From the NCBI GenBank assembly GCA_937960895.1, contig CALCJD010000045.1, positions 59,219 through 123,218 of the forward strand: DNA of 64,000 nucleotides, in the 5' to 3' direction. The notes beneath the pieces are model-generated. The model was not told the DNA's origin and searched no databases. It saw nothing but the letters and a program-made list of their open reading frames with translations. A program made the position numbers and the translations under genes. Below, one piece after another: positions 8,457-18,817 of the stretch. This stretch comes from an uncultured Spartobacteria bacterium (GTDB lineage: Bacteria; Verrucomicrobiota; Verrucomicrobiia; Chthoniobacterales; Terrimicrobiaceae). Each line of letters begins with the position of its first letter. The stretch's first letter is position 1.

Positions 8457-10821
8457 GCTCTCCCGCCCCGAAGCGCGGGATGATCTTCGGTTTCCACTCG
8501 GGATTCGAGACCGATCCGGTGGAAACGTATTCAAACAGCTTGCTCACCGGGAAAAGCACCAGACCCGGGATGCCCCGGGCATTGATCCGCACGGACATGT
8601 CCATGCGGTCCCGGACAAAATAGATGTCCCCGGAGCCGAAAAGGCTGAAGCCCGAACCTTCGATGACCAGGTTGTTGGTGCTGATTTTTTCGTCTCCCAC
8701 CCGGAAATCCGCCGTGGCCAGACGCGCCGTCTCATACCCCGCCCCGGGAAGGATCTTGTTGATGATGTCCGAAAGCGGGCCCAGGACCGGAATGGCAAAA
8801 ACATGTCCGTCCTCCACCCGGAGGCTTCCGACACCGCGCAATTTCTGCTCCTCGCCCACGCGGGCGGAAAACCGGAACTTTCCGCTCAGGGCGCCGCGGG
8901 AATCGTCGTAATCGAAGTACAGCTTCGTGAGCCGGGCGAAATCCACCTTGCGCACATCCACATCGGCGGAAAAGACGGGTTCCTTTTCGTCCGTGGACAC
9001 ATCGGCCCGGATGCTCGTGTCCCCGCCCATCAGTTTGGCGCTTTTGACATTGGCCAGCACCCGCTGGCCCTTGATGTCCACGTCGGCCAGGGTGCGGCCG
9101 AATTTCAGGGTGCGATTCAGGAGGTCATAATCCAGCCCCCCCTCCGCATCCACCTTGAGCGAAAGGTTGTTTTTGTCCACGTCCTGCAGATGAACCATGC
9201 CGTGGGCCTGCACGAGGGGCGACTGGCGAAACCGGTAGGGGCGCACCGCGTCGGCGATCTTGGGGTCCACCCACATCAGAACGTCCACCGGCGGCAGCGT
9301 GGACCGCACCCCTTCCAGCCGGACCTCGCGCCGTCCGATGTCGTAGATAAGCGTGCCGGTGCCCTGTCCGCGTCCGCGGTTGACGGTGAAATTCCGGTAA
9401 ATGAAGGCGCTGTCCGCGACTTCAAACTTCGATTCGATGCGGTCCATCCACGACCCGCGCACCGCGGTGCGCCCCAGGCGGAGCGTGCCGGAGCCCTTGA
9501 TGGCGGCGAGTTCCGGCTTGGATCCGTGCATTTCGAAGCGGATGAGGGGCGCGTCGCGAAATTCCATGTGATCCAGAAATTCGCGTTCCTTTTCCCCGAG
9601 GAGCGGGGCGAAAACGGTCGGTCGGATGGTGTTTGCGAAGCGCACCCGGAAGGAACCCGGCTCGTAAAGCACATCCGTCTCAAGGACCCCGCCCGCGGCG
9701 GTCAGGCGGGCCCCCCGGGTGAAAATCCGTCCGTCCCGCACCACAAAATCCGCGGCGAAGCTGTCGAATTTCACCCCGCGGTAGGAAAACTTCCCCAGTT
9801 CCAGGGATCCCGTGACATCGATCCCGACCGGCGTGGAAGCGAGGGAGACCGTTCCCGAGGCCTGGGCGAGCGGTGCCCCGGAAAACTTCAGGTCCCGCAG
9901 CGGCGAGTCCTTCGGCAGCAGTCCGCGAAACGGCCCGAGGTCCAGCGAACTCATGAGATCGAAGGTGATCGTCCGATCCCGCATTTCGGCGGCCGCGTTG
10001 AGCTCCCCGTTCCGGCCCCGCACGAGAATCCGTCCGATCGACAGCACCCCCCCCCGGTATTCCGCGTCCACGTCGACCCCTTCGATCTGCCAGTGGGGAC
10101 CGGAAACCGGACCGCTCCGCAGCGTGATCGGCCGCACCTCGATGGTGGAAAGATCGGCCAGATCGCCGTTGATTTCCGCGCGCAATTCGGGCGGCGTGAC
10201 AAAGTTCAGTCGGGAAAACCGCCCGAGCCATTCGGAGACGGCACTGCGGGGGGAGGGTTCGGCCGGCGCGCCGCCTCCCTCCCCGGTCCGGTAGGACTGC
10301 GGATTCAGCAACTGTCCGGTCAGCACCACCCGCACCCCCTGGACGGTGCCTTCAAAATAGCTGATGCGCACCTGATTGGAAAAAAACAGGCACTGCGCGG
10401 ACACCCCCTTCACCTCGAGACGCGGACTGTCGGGATCGGGATCCAGGGGAACGGAAATGTCCGTGTCGTTGAGCTCGATGTAGTCGATGGTGATCTTGCG
10501 GGACAGCAGGTCGCTGAGTTTGACCGAAACCACCAGGCGCTCGATTTTGGCGAGGTTGCCGCCGGGCGATCTCCGGGAGCGGATTTCCACCCGATTGGCA
10601 ATGAGGCCGTTGAAGGGGTCGAAGGTGAGTTTTCCGATGGTCGTCTCAAACTCCGCGCCGCTCAGCGCCTCGGCCACACGCTCCTTCAGGCCGGATCCCA
10701 GCCCCACTTCACGCAGGTAGAGGATGGCCACCGGCAGGCCGACGAACAGCAGCACAAGCACGCTCCGCAGGGCGAAGCGGACAAGGAAGCGGGGAATCGG
10801 ATGCAGGTGCACGAAGGACAA
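8440..10821 (-). CDS. AsmA-like/DUF3971-type envelope protein
   Basis: About 793 residues with one N-terminal membrane segment (ALRSVLVLLFVGLPVAILYL, ~17-36) followed by a very long beta-rich periplasmic region. Recurrent patterns such as FDPFNGLIANRVEI, and a C-terminal segment with DGHVFAIPVLGPLSDIINKILPG and ADFRVGDEKISTNNLVIEG, are typical of AsmA/YhdP/TamB-related proteins. Those form bridge-like hydrophobic grooves that carry phospholipids to the outer membrane. No ATG is available near the N-terminus; TTG 10821 or GTG 10812 is the likely start. Transcribed after priA with ~80 bases between. Function by family only. Confidence 0.75.
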   Translation of the reverse strand: MSFVHLHPIPRFLVRFALRSVLVLLFVGLPVAILYLREVGLGSGLKERVAEALSGAEFETTIGKLTFDPFNGLIANRVEIRSRRSPGGNLAKIERLVVSVKLSDLLSRKITIDYIELNDTDISVPLDPDPDSPRLEVKGVSAQCLFFSNQVRISYFEGTVQGVRVVLTGQLLNPQSYRTGEGGGAPAEPSPRSAVSEWLGRFSRLNFVTPPELRAEINGDLADLSTIEVRPITLRSGPVSGPHWQIEGVDVDAEYRGGVLSIGRILVRGRNGELNAAAEMRDRTITFDLMSSLDLGPFRGLLPKDSPLRDLKFSGAPLAQASGTVSLASTPVGIDVTGSLELGKFSYRGVKFDSFAADFVVRDGRIFTRGARLTAAGGVLETDVLYEPGSFRVRFANTIRPTVFAPLLGEKEREFLDHMEFRDAPLIRFEMHGSKPELAAIKGSGTLRLGRTAVRGSWMDRIESKFEVADSAFIYRNFTVNRGRGQGTGTLIYDIGRREVRLEGVRSTLPPVDVLMWVDPKIADAVRPYRFRQSPLVQAHGMVHLQDVDKNNLSLKVDAEGGLDYDLLNRTLKFGRTLADVDIKGQRVLANVKSAKLMGGDTSIRADVSTDEKEPVFSADVDVRKVDFARLTKLYFDYDDSRGALSGKFRFSARVGEEQKLRGVGSLRVEDGHVFAIPVLGPLSDIINKILPGAGYETARLATADFRVGDEKISTNNLVIEGSGFSLFGSGDIYFVRDRMDMSVRINARGIPGLVLFPVSKLFEYVSTGSVSNPEWKPKIIPRFGAGEQKATP

Positions 10822-10902
10822 TAAAAAGGCAACCCGCGTCGGCGTCCACAGCTTTGGAAAGCGATTGAAAAAAGAACGGGCCGCCGGCGGGGCGGGCCGC
10901 CG

Positions 10903-13128
10903 TCAGGTCAACTGCACGGGATCCACATCCACGGCCACAAAGACATCCTCGGGCAGGGGCAACCCGGCCAGGACCTCGCGAATGGCGCGCGTGAGGGGAC
11001 GCACCGCCGGCCCGCGCAGGGCGGTCTGGAAACGCCAGGAACCGTGGGATTTTTCCAGCGGGGACGGCACCGCCTCGCCCACGGTGGCCGGCGGCGGCAC
11101 CACCGCCTTCAGTTTGCGCACCAGCGTCTGGGCGGTGAATTCCGCCCGTTCCTTCACCCGTGAGCGCGCCGTGATGAGCACCATCCGCTGAAACGGCGGG
11201 AATCCAAACCGCTCGCGAAACTCCAATTCCTGCTGGGCGAATCCGTCGAAGTCGTGATGCCGGGCAAACTGGATGGAGGGACTGAACGGCGTGAAACTTT
11301 GCACCAGCACCTCGCCCTCCATCTCGCCCCGTCCGGCGCGTCCCGCCACCTGGGTGAGCAGTTGAAACGTCCGCTCGCCGGCCCGGAAGTCCGGCACATG
11401 CAGGCCCAGGTCGGCGTTGATGATGCCCACGAGCGTCACATTGGGAAAATGCAGTCCCTTGGCGATCATCTGCGTGCCCACCAGAATGTCGATGGCCCCC
11501 TCCTTGAAGGCGCCCAGGGTTTCGCGATAGGCCTCCTTGCGCGCCATGGTGTCGGCATCCATCCGGGCCACCCGGGCCTTCGGAAAAATGCGCCTCACCG
11601 CATCCTCCACTTTTTGCGTGCCGACTCCGGCATGGCGGATCCCGGGATCGCGGCATCCCGGACACACCCGGGGCGCGCGCTCCGTCCGCCCGCACACATG
11701 GCAGACCAGCCGGTTGGTGTCCCGGTGATAGGTGAGCGTGACGCTGCAATCCGGACATTCACAGACATGGCCGCAGGCATGGCAGAGCAGCGAGGTGGAA
11801 AATCCGCGGCGATTCAGAAAAAGGATGGTTTGAAACCCGCCGGCAAGGCGGTTCTCGATGGCCCGCAAAAGCTGCGGCGAAAAGATGGCATCCCCGCCGG
11901 ACCGGCGGGAGGCCTGGCGCATGTCGAGGACGCGAATGACCGGCATGCTGCGGGAATCCACGCGCCGGGTGAGGCGCGCCAGGCGGTATTTTCCGGTGCG
12001 GGTGTTCTGCCAGCTTTCCAGCGAGGGCGTGGCGCTGCCGAGAACGACGGCGCATTTTTCCCGCTGCGCCCGCAGCACCGCCAGATCCCGGGCATGATAG
12101 CGCGGGATTTCATCCTGCTTGTACGACGCCTCGTGCTCCTCGTCGACAATGATGAGACCGAGCTTCTCCAGCGGGGCGAAGACGGCGCTGCGCGCGCCGA
12201 TGACAATCTTCGCTCCGCCCTGGCGGATCTTGTTCCATTCGTCGAAGCGTTCGCCGGCGGACAGGTTGCTGTGCATCACGGCCACGTCGCGCTGGATGGA
12301 GGCAAAACGCGCCTTGAAGCGCTCGACGGTCTGCGGCGTGAGGGAAATCTGCGGAACAAGCACCAGCGCGGTCCGGCCCCGCTCGAGGGTGTGCCGGATG
12401 GACTGCAGGTAGATCTCGGTCTTGCCGCTGCCGGTCACGCCGTACAGAAGGATCGGAGGATGCCCGGCGGGATCGTCCACGGCTTGGCAGATCAGCTCAA
12501 AGGCGGCGCGCTGTTCATCATTGAGCGCCAGCTCGCTCGTGGGAAGGAAGGTTTCGCCGGCATGCGGGTCGCGCGCGACCTCCTCCGCGGAAATGGAGAC
12601 CCAGCCGTGACGCTCGAGGGCGCGAAAGACGGATTCGCTCAGGCCTGCACCCGCGGCCAGCGAGGCGACCGGTCCGGTTCCCCCGGCCTCCTCGAGCGCC
12701 CTCAGCGCGTCCGACTGCCGCGGGGCCCGCGCTGCCAGAGCGGCCCATTCCTTTTCCGTGGGCCGACGGATCAGGGTGGCAAAATTGCGTTTGCGCGCGG
12801 ACACCTCCGCGTCCCGCACGACCTGGGGAAGGACGCAGGCCATGGCGGCCTCGAGCGGACAGCAGTAATAGTCGGCCATCCAGCGGGCCAGCCCGAGCAG
12901 TTCGGGACGGATGAGCGGGGCGTCGCCGATGAGCTCGTGAATGTCCCGCGGATTGCGCACCTCGCAGGTGTCGCGCACATCCACCACCGTCCCCAACACC
13001 AGCCGGGCCCGCAACGGCACGCGCACGCGGGCCCCGGGGGAGATCGCAGCCTCCAGGGCGTCGGGAATTCGATAATCGAGGGCGCGGTCCCCGGCACGAT
13101 CGGGCACCACGCGGGCAAAACGCGGCAT
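10903..13128 (-). CDS. priA: primosomal replication protein N' (PriA helicase)
   Basis: 741 residues. The N-terminal 3'-DNA-binding domain (residues 1-100) is followed by a helicase core with Walker A GVTGSGKT (~230-237) and a DEEH Walker B box. The C-terminal lobe holds the complete zinc-binding region: CHACGHVCECPDC, then CHVCG and CPGC, giving eight cysteines. Helicase motifs VLGSATPS and VGTQMIAKG are intact. PriA reloads the replisome at stalled or repaired forks. ATG 13128 begins exactly at the conserved MPRFARVV N-terminus. Divergent from the lytic transglycosylase gene. Confidence 0.96.
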   Translation of the reverse strand: MPRFARVVPDRAGDRALDYRIPDALEAAISPGARVRVPLRARLVLGTVVDVRDTCEVRNPRDIHELIGDAPLIRPELLGLARWMADYYCCPLEAAMACVLPQVVRDAEVSARKRNFATLIRRPTEKEWAALAARAPRQSDALRALEEAGGTGPVASLAAGAGLSESVFRALERHGWVSISAEEVARDPHAGETFLPTSELALNDEQRAAFELICQAVDDPAGHPPILLYGVTGSGKTEIYLQSIRHTLERGRTALVLVPQISLTPQTVERFKARFASIQRDVAVMHSNLSAGERFDEWNKIRQGGAKIVIGARSAVFAPLEKLGLIIVDEEHEASYKQDEIPRYHARDLAVLRAQREKCAVVLGSATPSLESWQNTRTGKYRLARLTRRVDSRSMPVIRVLDMRQASRRSGGDAIFSPQLLRAIENRLAGGFQTILFLNRRGFSTSLLCHACGHVCECPDCSVTLTYHRDTNRLVCHVCGRTERAPRVCPGCRDPGIRHAGVGTQKVEDAVRRIFPKARVARMDADTMARKEAYRETLGAFKEGAIDILVGTQMIAKGLHFPNVTLVGIINADLGLHVPDFRAGERTFQLLTQVAGRAGRGEMEGEVLVQSFTPFSPSIQFARHHDFDGFAQQELEFRERFGFPPFQRMVLITARSRVKERAEFTAQTLVRKLKAVVPPPATVGEAVPSPLEKSHGSWRFQTALRGPAVRPLTRAIREVLAGLPLPEDVFVAVDVDPVQLT

Positions 13129-13212
13129 GACACCATGTTACCGCAGGCGCCCGGCAAAGGGGAAAGGATTTGCTGCCGTTTGACCGGGACGTGTTAGGAT
13201 GCCGCGATATCG

Positions 13213-13833
13213 ATGAAAAAATTCCTGGCGGCCATGGTTCTTCTGATCGCGCTGGGCGGGGGCGCGACGGCCCTTTTCTGGCTGACGGCCGAGGATCCGG
13301 AATACCGCCTGCAGGAATTGGTCTTCCGGAACCGCTACCGCCGTTATGACGACCTGATCCTGCAGGCGTCCGCCCGCTACGGCGTGCCTCCCGAGCTGAT
13401 CAAGGCCGTCATCTGGAGGGAAAGCCGGTTCCACCCGGACAAGACCGGCCAGCACGGCGAACGCGGGCTTATGCAGATTACCGAGGGCGCCGCGGCGGAT
13501 TGGGCTCGGGTGGAAAAAATCGAAACCTTCGTGCCCACCGACCTTTTCGATCCCAAGGTCAACATCGAGGCCGGGGCATGGTATTTGAAGAAGGCCCTGG
13601 ACCATTGGGCGTCCAAGGACGATCCCGTGCCGTTTGCGCTGGCCGAATACAATGCCGGCCGCACGCGGGTGAAACGCTGGGTGAACGACTCGGGCCGCGG
13701 AGAGACGGCCGGCGCAAGCGACCTCCGGACCGCCATGGATTTTCCCGCGACCAAAAGCTACATCGCCTCCATCACGGCACGGCAGCAGTTCTACAAGCGC
13801 CGCGGCGAGTTCCCCGATTCCCCGAATCCCTAG
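13213..13833 (+). CDS. membrane-anchored lytic transglycosylase (SLT domain)
   Basis: 206 residues: an N-terminal signal anchor (FLAAMVLLIALGGGATALFWL, ~4-24) and an SLT goose-lysozyme-like domain. The catalytic glutamate is Glu70 in VIWRESRFHPDKTG, followed by GERGLMQIT and the later ALAEYNAGRTRVKRW motif, all diagnostic of family 1 lytic transglycosylases. It cleaves the MurNAc-GlcNAc bond in peptidoglycan, forming 1,6-anhydroMurNAc. Length fits the short Slt-type proteins seen next to secretion or cell-wall genes. Here it stands alone between divergent priA and convergent ilvB. Confidence 0.88.
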   Translation: MKKFLAAMVLLIALGGGATALFWLTAEDPEYRLQELVFRNRYRRYDDLILQASARYGVPPELIKAVIWRESRFHPDKTGQHGERGLMQITEGAAADWARVEKIETFVPTDLFDPKVNIEAGAWYLKKALDHWASKDDPVPFALAEYNAGRTRVKRWVNDSGRGETAGASDLRTAMDFPATKSYIASITARQQFYKRRGEFPDSPNP

Positions 13834-13914
13834 GACGGCCCGGCCGCCGGCCGGAATTTTCCCGTCGCCGGACCCGGCCTGTTTGTCATTCCGGCGGGCG
13901 TTTCCCCGCCCCGA

Positions 13915-15717
13915 TTACGCGGTTTTGGTGCGGGGCGTGTGCGGCTCGGTGATGATGTCCTTGTAGGTCTTGCCCGAAGGAATCATGGGCAGCACGTGCT
14001 CGGTGTAGGGGGTCATGATGTCGAGCACGTAGGTCTCCTTGGATTCGAGCAGGCGCTTGAGGGCCGCCGGAACGTCCTTCTTGTGCAGCACGCGTTCGCA
14101 TTTCACCCCGAAGCCCTTGCACATCTCGACGTAATCCGGATAGATGCGCTTGAGGTCCTTCGGGTCGCCGAGGAAGGTGTGGCCGCGGTTGCTGCCGTGG
14201 AAACGGTCCTCCCACTGCACCACCATGCCGAGGTGCTGATTGTTGAGGATGATGGCCTTGGGGGCCACCCCTTCCACATGGGCCGTGGCCAGCTCCTGGA
14301 TGTTCATCAGGAAGGAGCCGTCACCGTCGATGTCGATCACCTGCTTGTCGGGGAAGGCGATCTTGGCGCCCAGGGCCGCCGGGAAACCAAAGCCCATGGC
14401 TCCGAGGCCGGCCGAGGTGATGAAGGTGCGCGGCTTGTCGAAATCGTAGAACTGTCCGGCCCACATCTGGTGCTGGCCGACTCCGGTCGTGATGATCGCA
14501 TCGCCCTTGGTGAGATTGTAGAGCTCGCGGATCACGTATTGCGGAAGGATGACGTCCTCGGTGTCCTGGAACGAGAACGGGTGCTCGGCCTTCCATTTGG
14601 CGATCTGGGCGTACCACTCGGGGAAGCGCGTGTGGTTTTTGGCCACGCGCTTGCGCCCCATCTTCTCCAGGATGGCATTGGCCCGCTGGAGGGCATACTT
14701 GAGGTCGCTCAGAATGGGCAGCTTCACGAGCTTGTTTTTGTTCAGCTCGGAATTGTCGATGTCGATGTGGACGATCGTGCCGTGCTCGCAGAATTTCTCG
14801 ACCTTGCCGGTCACACGGTCATCAAAGCGCACGCCGATGGCCAGGAGCAGGTCGGCTTCGTTGGCGGCGTTGTTGGCGTAGACGCTGCCGTGCATGCCCA
14901 GCCACTTGAGGGAAAGCGGATGGGTTTCGGGGAACGAACCGATGCCCATGACGGTGGTGGTGACGGGGATCTGGGTGCGTTCGGCAAACTCAATGAGCTC
15001 GCGGGAGGCCTCGCCGGTGATCACGCCTCCGCCGCAATAGATGACCGGCTTTTTGGCGCCTTCGATCAGGCCGATCATCTCCTGGATGGCCACATCGTCC
15101 GCCTTTTTCTCCGGACGGTAACCGCGGAGGGAAATTTCCCTGGGATAAATCGGCTGCGCCTTGGCCACCTGGATGTTTTTCGGAATGTCGATGAGCACCG
15201 GTCCGGGACGGCCGCTCTGCGCAATGTAAAACGCCTCCTTGACGATGCGCGGGAGCTCCGAGATGTCCCAGACAAGGTAGCTGTGCTTCACGACGGGAAG
15301 CGTCATGCCAAACATGTCCGTCTCCTGGAACGCCCCGCGGCCGATCATTTCCTGGGGCACCTGGCCGGTGATGGCCACAAGCGGCACGGAATCCATGTAG
15401 GCATCGGCAATGCCGGTCACCAGATTGGTTGCGCCCGGTCCGGAAGTCGCCATGCACACGCCCGCACGGCCGGTCACGCGTGCATAACCTTCCGCGGCAA
15501 ACACGCCGCCCTGTTCATGACGGGGAAGGATGGTGCGGATCTTTTTCGATTTGGTGAGGGCCTGGTGGATCGGCATCGAGGCCCCGCCGGGATAGGCGAA
15601 AACGACTTCCACGCCTTCGCGCTCAAGACAGCTGACCAGAATTTCAGCACCATCCATGACCTGCCCGCGATCGGGCGAGGTGGACTTGGCGGAGGCAGAG
15701 GATTTTCTCGTTTTCAT
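13915..15717 (-). CDS. ilvB: acetolactate synthase, catalytic subunit
   Basis: 600 residues, the normal length for the biosynthetic large subunit. The N-terminal ThDP-binding domain holds [13 protein letters not shown] and the catalytic Glu68 in PRHEQGG. The middle FAD domain is visible as [11 protein letters not shown], and the C-terminal domain contains the GDGSFLMN thiamine-diphosphate/Mg motif. It condenses two pyruvates, or pyruvate with 2-oxobutyrate, in branched-chain amino acid synthesis. The first ~20 residues (Lys/Ser-rich) are not conserved, so the real start could be internal. No small subunit ilvN is adjacent. No attenuator was recognised upstream; a terminator for the preceding gene occupies part of that gap. 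Confidence 0.94.
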   Translation of the reverse strand: MKTRKSSASAKSTSPDRGQVMDGAEILVSCLEREGVEVVFAYPGGASMPIHQALTKSKKIRTILPRHEQGGVFAAEGYARVTGRAGVCMATSGPGATNLVTGIADAYMDSVPLVAITGQVPQEMIGRGAFQETDMFGMTLPVVKHSYLVWDISELPRIVKEAFYIAQSGRPGPVLIDIPKNIQVAKAQPIYPREISLRGYRPEKKADDVAIQEMIGLIEGAKKPVIYCGGGVITGEASRELIEFAERTQIPVTTTVMGIGSFPETHPLSLKWLGMHGSVYANNAANEADLLLAIGVRFDDRVTGKVEKFCEHGTIVHIDIDNSELNKNKLVKLPILSDLKYALQRANAILEKMGRKRVAKNHTRFPEWYAQIAKWKAEHPFSFQDTEDVILPQYVIRELYNLTKGDAIITTGVGQHQMWAGQFYDFDKPRTFITSAGLGAMGFGFPAALGAKIAFPDKQVIDIDGDGSFLMNIQELATAHVEGVAPKAIILNNQHLGMVVQWEDRFHGSNRGHTFLGDPKDLKRIYPDYVEMCKGFGVKCERVLHKKDVPAALKRLLESKETYVLDIMTPYTEHVLPMIPSGKTYKDIITEPHTPRTKTA

Positions 15718-15771
15718 GGGCGTGTAAAAAGGGGTGAAGAATGTAGAGCCAAAAGATCCCGGGGGAAAGAA

Positions 15772-15797
15772 AAAAGCCCCGCGGATGCGGGGCTTTT
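15772..15797. terminator. intrinsic terminator downstream of the pseudopilin gene
   Basis: GCCCCGC (15776-15782), loop GGAT, GCGGGGC (15787-15793), flanked by AAAA and TTTT that extend the pairing. On the minus strand the stem is followed by six T residues, so it terminates the pseudopilin transcript (stop at 15822) before ilvB. It is nearly symmetrical and could act on both strands. Confidence 0.85.
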
Positions 15798-15821
15798 CTC
15801 AAGAATTGAGACTCGGGTCCG

Positions 15822-16418
15822 TTATTGGAGCTTCGTGAGAGGAGGATTGGTGGTGTTTCCCACGAGGGTCAGGTTGGTGGCCTGATTCTTGAGGAGGATC
15901 GCACCGTCACCGCCCTTGCGGAAGACCACGAAGCCTTTGTCACCATAGGGCCTGTTGCTGGAGACCAGCTGCTGGCCGAAGGTGTAGTTGGCCGTCGTCA
16001 GGAAGATCGAGTCACCGGGAGCCTCCTCGGTCACGTTGTAGACATACAGCGCGGAGGGGTTGACGGTATCGGGAGTCACGCTCTGACCACGGGTGACACC
16101 GGGAGCGCTCAGGAGCTTGTTGAAATCGTTCGTGCTCAGGTAGGACGGAACGATGGCATTGGCCCACTCCGCCCAAGTTCCCCCACCCGCCATGCTGCCA
16201 GGCCAGGCCAGGTTGGTGTCGCCGGTGGTCGTACCATCCAGCGCCATGTTTTGGGTGGCCAGGTGGATCTGCCGCATGTTGCTCAGAGTCTGGGTCATCT
16301 GACCTTTGACAAGAGCATTGGTGATGGCCGGCAGAGCCAGAGCCGCCAAGATGCCGATGATCGAAATAACCACCAGCAGTTCAATCAGGGTGAAGGCGAG
16401 GGAACGCAGCTTTTTCAT
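15822..16418 (-). CDS. type II secretion/type IV pilin-like pseudopilin
   Basis: 198 residues with a class III prepilin leader: a short basic MKKLRSLA, the FTLIELLVVISIIGILAALALPAI methylation/membrane helix with Glu at +5, then an extracytoplasmic domain starting MRQIHLATQNMALDG. PilD-type peptidase would cleave before Phe9. The residue at -1 is Ala rather than the usual Gly. Verrucomicrobia and related phyla carry many such stand-alone prepilins with a variable C-terminal domain; no secretion genes lie beside this one. Its own terminator follows at 15772-15797. The exact role (pseudopilin versus minor pilin) is not clear. Confidence 0.85.
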   Translation of the reverse strand: MKKLRSLAFTLIELLVVISIIGILAALALPAITNALVKGQMTQTLSNMRQIHLATQNMALDGTTTGDTNLAWPGSMAGGGTWAEWANAIVPSYLSTNDFNKLLSAPGVTRGQSVTPDTVNPSALYVYNVTEEAPGDSIFLTTANYTFGQQLVSSNRPYGDKGFVVFRKGGDGAILLKNQATNLTLVGNTTNPPLTKLQ

Positions 16419-16485
16419 AAAAAAAAATTACCTGAGGGAAGGTCGCTCCAATCGGCGGGGAAAGTCAAACGGAATTCTTTTCGGA

Positions 16486-18681
16486 TCATGCTTTTTTAAA
16501 GGCAGATACGGAAAGAGGCGGCAAATCGATGAGAAGGGAATACGGCCGACCCTGCCAGCTCCAATGTTCGGCCTCCCTTCCGCCCCAGTTGCCCACATTG
16601 CTGCCGCCGTAGGTTTCGGCGTCCGTATTGAGGATCTCCTTGTAGAATCCGGGAGCGGGAACCCCCACGCGGTATCCGCCGCGGACCACGGGAGTGGCAT
16701 TCACGACAAAGACAATGATTCCGCCCGAACGGTCCTTGCGCAGGAAGGACCAGACGCTGTTGTCACTGTCGTTGAAATCGATCCACTCGAATCCGTCGTA
16801 GCTGTCATCGAGTTCATAAAACGCCGGCTCGTTTTGGTAGAGCCAGTTGAGGTGCTGGACGAGGCGGCGAAGTCCGTCGTGCGCGGCGTATTGGGTGAGA
16901 TGCCAGTCGAGGCTCTGGTTGTGCCGCCATTCCTGCCACTGCCCGAATTCGATGCCCTGGAAGATGAGTTTCTTGCCCGGGTGCGCCCACATCCAGGCCA
17001 GGAACATGCGGACGTTGGCGAATTTCTGCCAGGCATCGCCGGGCATCTTGTCGATGAGATTGCCCTTGCCGTGCACGACCTCGTCGTGGCTGAGCACGAG
17101 GATGAAGTGCTCGTGGAAGGCGTAGAGCATCGAAAAGGTGATTTCGCCCTGATGAAAACGGCGGTGGATGGGATCCTTGCTGATGTAACGCAGGCTGTCG
17201 TTCATCCAGCCCATGTTCCACTTGAAGCCGAATCCCAGTCCGCCGGCATAGGTCGGACGGGACACGCCGGGCCACGAGGTGGATTCCTCGGCGATGGTGG
17301 CGATGCCCGGAAAGCGTTCGTAGCAGACCTCGTTGCAGCGTTTGAGGAAATCGATGGCATCGAGGTTCTCACGGCCGCCGAAGCAATTGGGCACCCATTC
17401 CCCCGGCTTGCGGGAATAGTCGAGGTAAAGCATGGACGCCACGGCGTCCACACGGAGACCGTCGATGTGGTATTCGTCGAGCCAGAAGAGGGCGTTGCCG
17501 ATGAGGAAATTTTTCACCTCGTTGCGGCCGTAGTTGAAAATCAACGTCCCCCAGTCCATGTGTTCGCCGAGGCGCGGATCCGGGTGTTCGTAGAGGCAGG
17601 TGCCGTCGTAGCGCGCGAGGCCGTGGGCGTCCTTCGGAAAATGACCCGGCACCCAGTCGAGAATCACCCCGAGCCCGGCCTGGTGGCAGCGGTCGACGAA
17701 ATGGCGGAATTCGTCCGGGTTTCCGTGGCGGCTCGTGGGGGCGTAATAGTTGACGACCTGATACCCCCAGGAGCCGTCGAAGGGGTGTTCCATCACCGGC
17801 AACAGTTCGAGGTGGGTGAAGCCCATTTCCTTGGCGTAGGGAATCAACCGGTCGGCGAGCTCAAGATAACTGAGATAACGGTTGCCGTCCTCCGCCACAC
17901 GCTGCCAGGAACCCAGATGCACCTCGTAGATGCTCATGGGCGAGTTGTAGGGATCGCGCCGGGCGCGCGACTTCATCCACTCGTCATCGCTCCAGGTGTA
18001 GCGGTCGAGATCAAAAACCATGCAGCCGGTCGACGTGCCGTGCTGGGCGAAGAAAGCGAAGGGATCCGTTTTGAGAAAGACGTCGCCGTGGGGTCCGCGG
18101 ATCTCGAACTTGTAATGGGCGCCCTCGCCCACCTCCGGCAGGAAAATTTCCCAGATGCCCGCCGGGATCATCTTGCGCATGGGATGGATGCGGCCGTCCC
18201 AGTGGTTGAAATCCCCGACCACACTCACGCGCTGGGCATGGGGCGCCCAGACCGCGAAATGCGTGCCGCGCACCCCGTTGATTTCCATAAGATGCGCCCC
18301 GAGCTTCTTGTAGACCTCGTAATGGGTGCCCTCGTTGAAGAGGTAGATGTCCATCTCCCCGAGCACCGGTCCGAAGGAATAGGGGTCGCGCTCCGTCCAG
18401 GTCACGCCTTCGTGACTCCTGAACTCGATCCGGTAATCGAAGGGGGCGTCCACGCCGCGCAGCACCGATTCGAAAAATCCGCTTTCATGCACACGCGGAA
18501 GCGGGAACCGCCTTGTGTCATCGTGAACATCCACGATGACCGCCTCCTCGGCCTGAGGCCGCCAGACCCGTCCAAACCAACTGCCTTGAAACTGGCGGAT
18601 GCCCAGAATCTTGAACGGATCCCCGTGGCGCGCCTCGATCAGGGGGTAGAAATCATCATCGGGCAGCGTCGAAGGATTCAT
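16486..18681 (-). CDS. glgB: 1,4-alpha-glucan branching enzyme
   Basis: 731 residues in the long GlgB architecture: an extra N-terminal beta domain (~10-110), CBM48 (~125-225), then the GH13 barrel. The signature motifs are complete: DGLRVDAVASML with nucleophile Asp412, IAEESTSWP with Glu465, and LSHDEVVHG with Asp533. The C-terminal beta domain ends SVSAFKKA. It forms alpha-1,6 branches in glycogen. ATG 18681 begins MNPSTLPDDDFYPLIEARHGDPF, in register with the family. No other glycogen gene is adjacent, but glgX is in the window at 4868-6997. Confidence 0.96.
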   Translation of the reverse strand: MNPSTLPDDDFYPLIEARHGDPFKILGIRQFQGSWFGRVWRPQAEEAVIVDVHDDTRRFPLPRVHESGFFESVLRGVDAPFDYRIEFRSHEGVTWTERDPYSFGPVLGEMDIYLFNEGTHYEVYKKLGAHLMEINGVRGTHFAVWAPHAQRVSVVGDFNHWDGRIHPMRKMIPAGIWEIFLPEVGEGAHYKFEIRGPHGDVFLKTDPFAFFAQHGTSTGCMVFDLDRYTWSDDEWMKSRARRDPYNSPMSIYEVHLGSWQRVAEDGNRYLSYLELADRLIPYAKEMGFTHLELLPVMEHPFDGSWGYQVVNYYAPTSRHGNPDEFRHFVDRCHQAGLGVILDWVPGHFPKDAHGLARYDGTCLYEHPDPRLGEHMDWGTLIFNYGRNEVKNFLIGNALFWLDEYHIDGLRVDAVASMLYLDYSRKPGEWVPNCFGGRENLDAIDFLKRCNEVCYERFPGIATIAEESTSWPGVSRPTYAGGLGFGFKWNMGWMNDSLRYISKDPIHRRFHQGEITFSMLYAFHEHFILVLSHDEVVHGKGNLIDKMPGDAWQKFANVRMFLAWMWAHPGKKLIFQGIEFGQWQEWRHNQSLDWHLTQYAAHDGLRRLVQHLNWLYQNEPAFYELDDSYDGFEWIDFNDSDNSVWSFLRKDRSGGIIVFVVNATPVVRGGYRVGVPAPGFYKEILNTDAETYGGSNVGNWGGREAEHWSWQGRPYSLLIDLPPLSVSAFKKA

Positions 18682-18782
18682 GGCAAAAGAGAAAAGCGAA
18701 AAGGCCGGGCTTGGACAGCCTTATTTCGCCTAGGCCCGGGGGGCCGGATGGGGCGGATTGCCGGTCCGCGCCGCCGGGGGTC

Positions 18783-18806
18783 GGGGCGGCGATGACACGC
18801 CGCCCC
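18783..18806. terminator. 9-bp GC hairpin after citrate synthase
   Basis: GGGGCGGCG at 18783-18791 pairs perfectly with CGCCGCCCC at 18798-18806 around a 6-base loop, 11 bases beyond the gltA stop on the minus strand. There is no U-tract on that side, so it is a weak or Rho-assisted terminator candidate. Confidence 0.45.
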
Positions 18807-18817
18807 CCACCGGATTT

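Noticed and set aside
13893..13910. Hairpin GGCGGG/CCCGCC between the lytic transglycosylase and ilvB
   Set aside because: Only a 6-bp stem without a T-tract in a GC-rich gap; not distinguishable from chance.
16306..18795. 829-codon plus-strand frame over glgB and the pseudopilin end
   Set aside because: Runs through two clear genes on the other strand and ends in Arg-rich noise.
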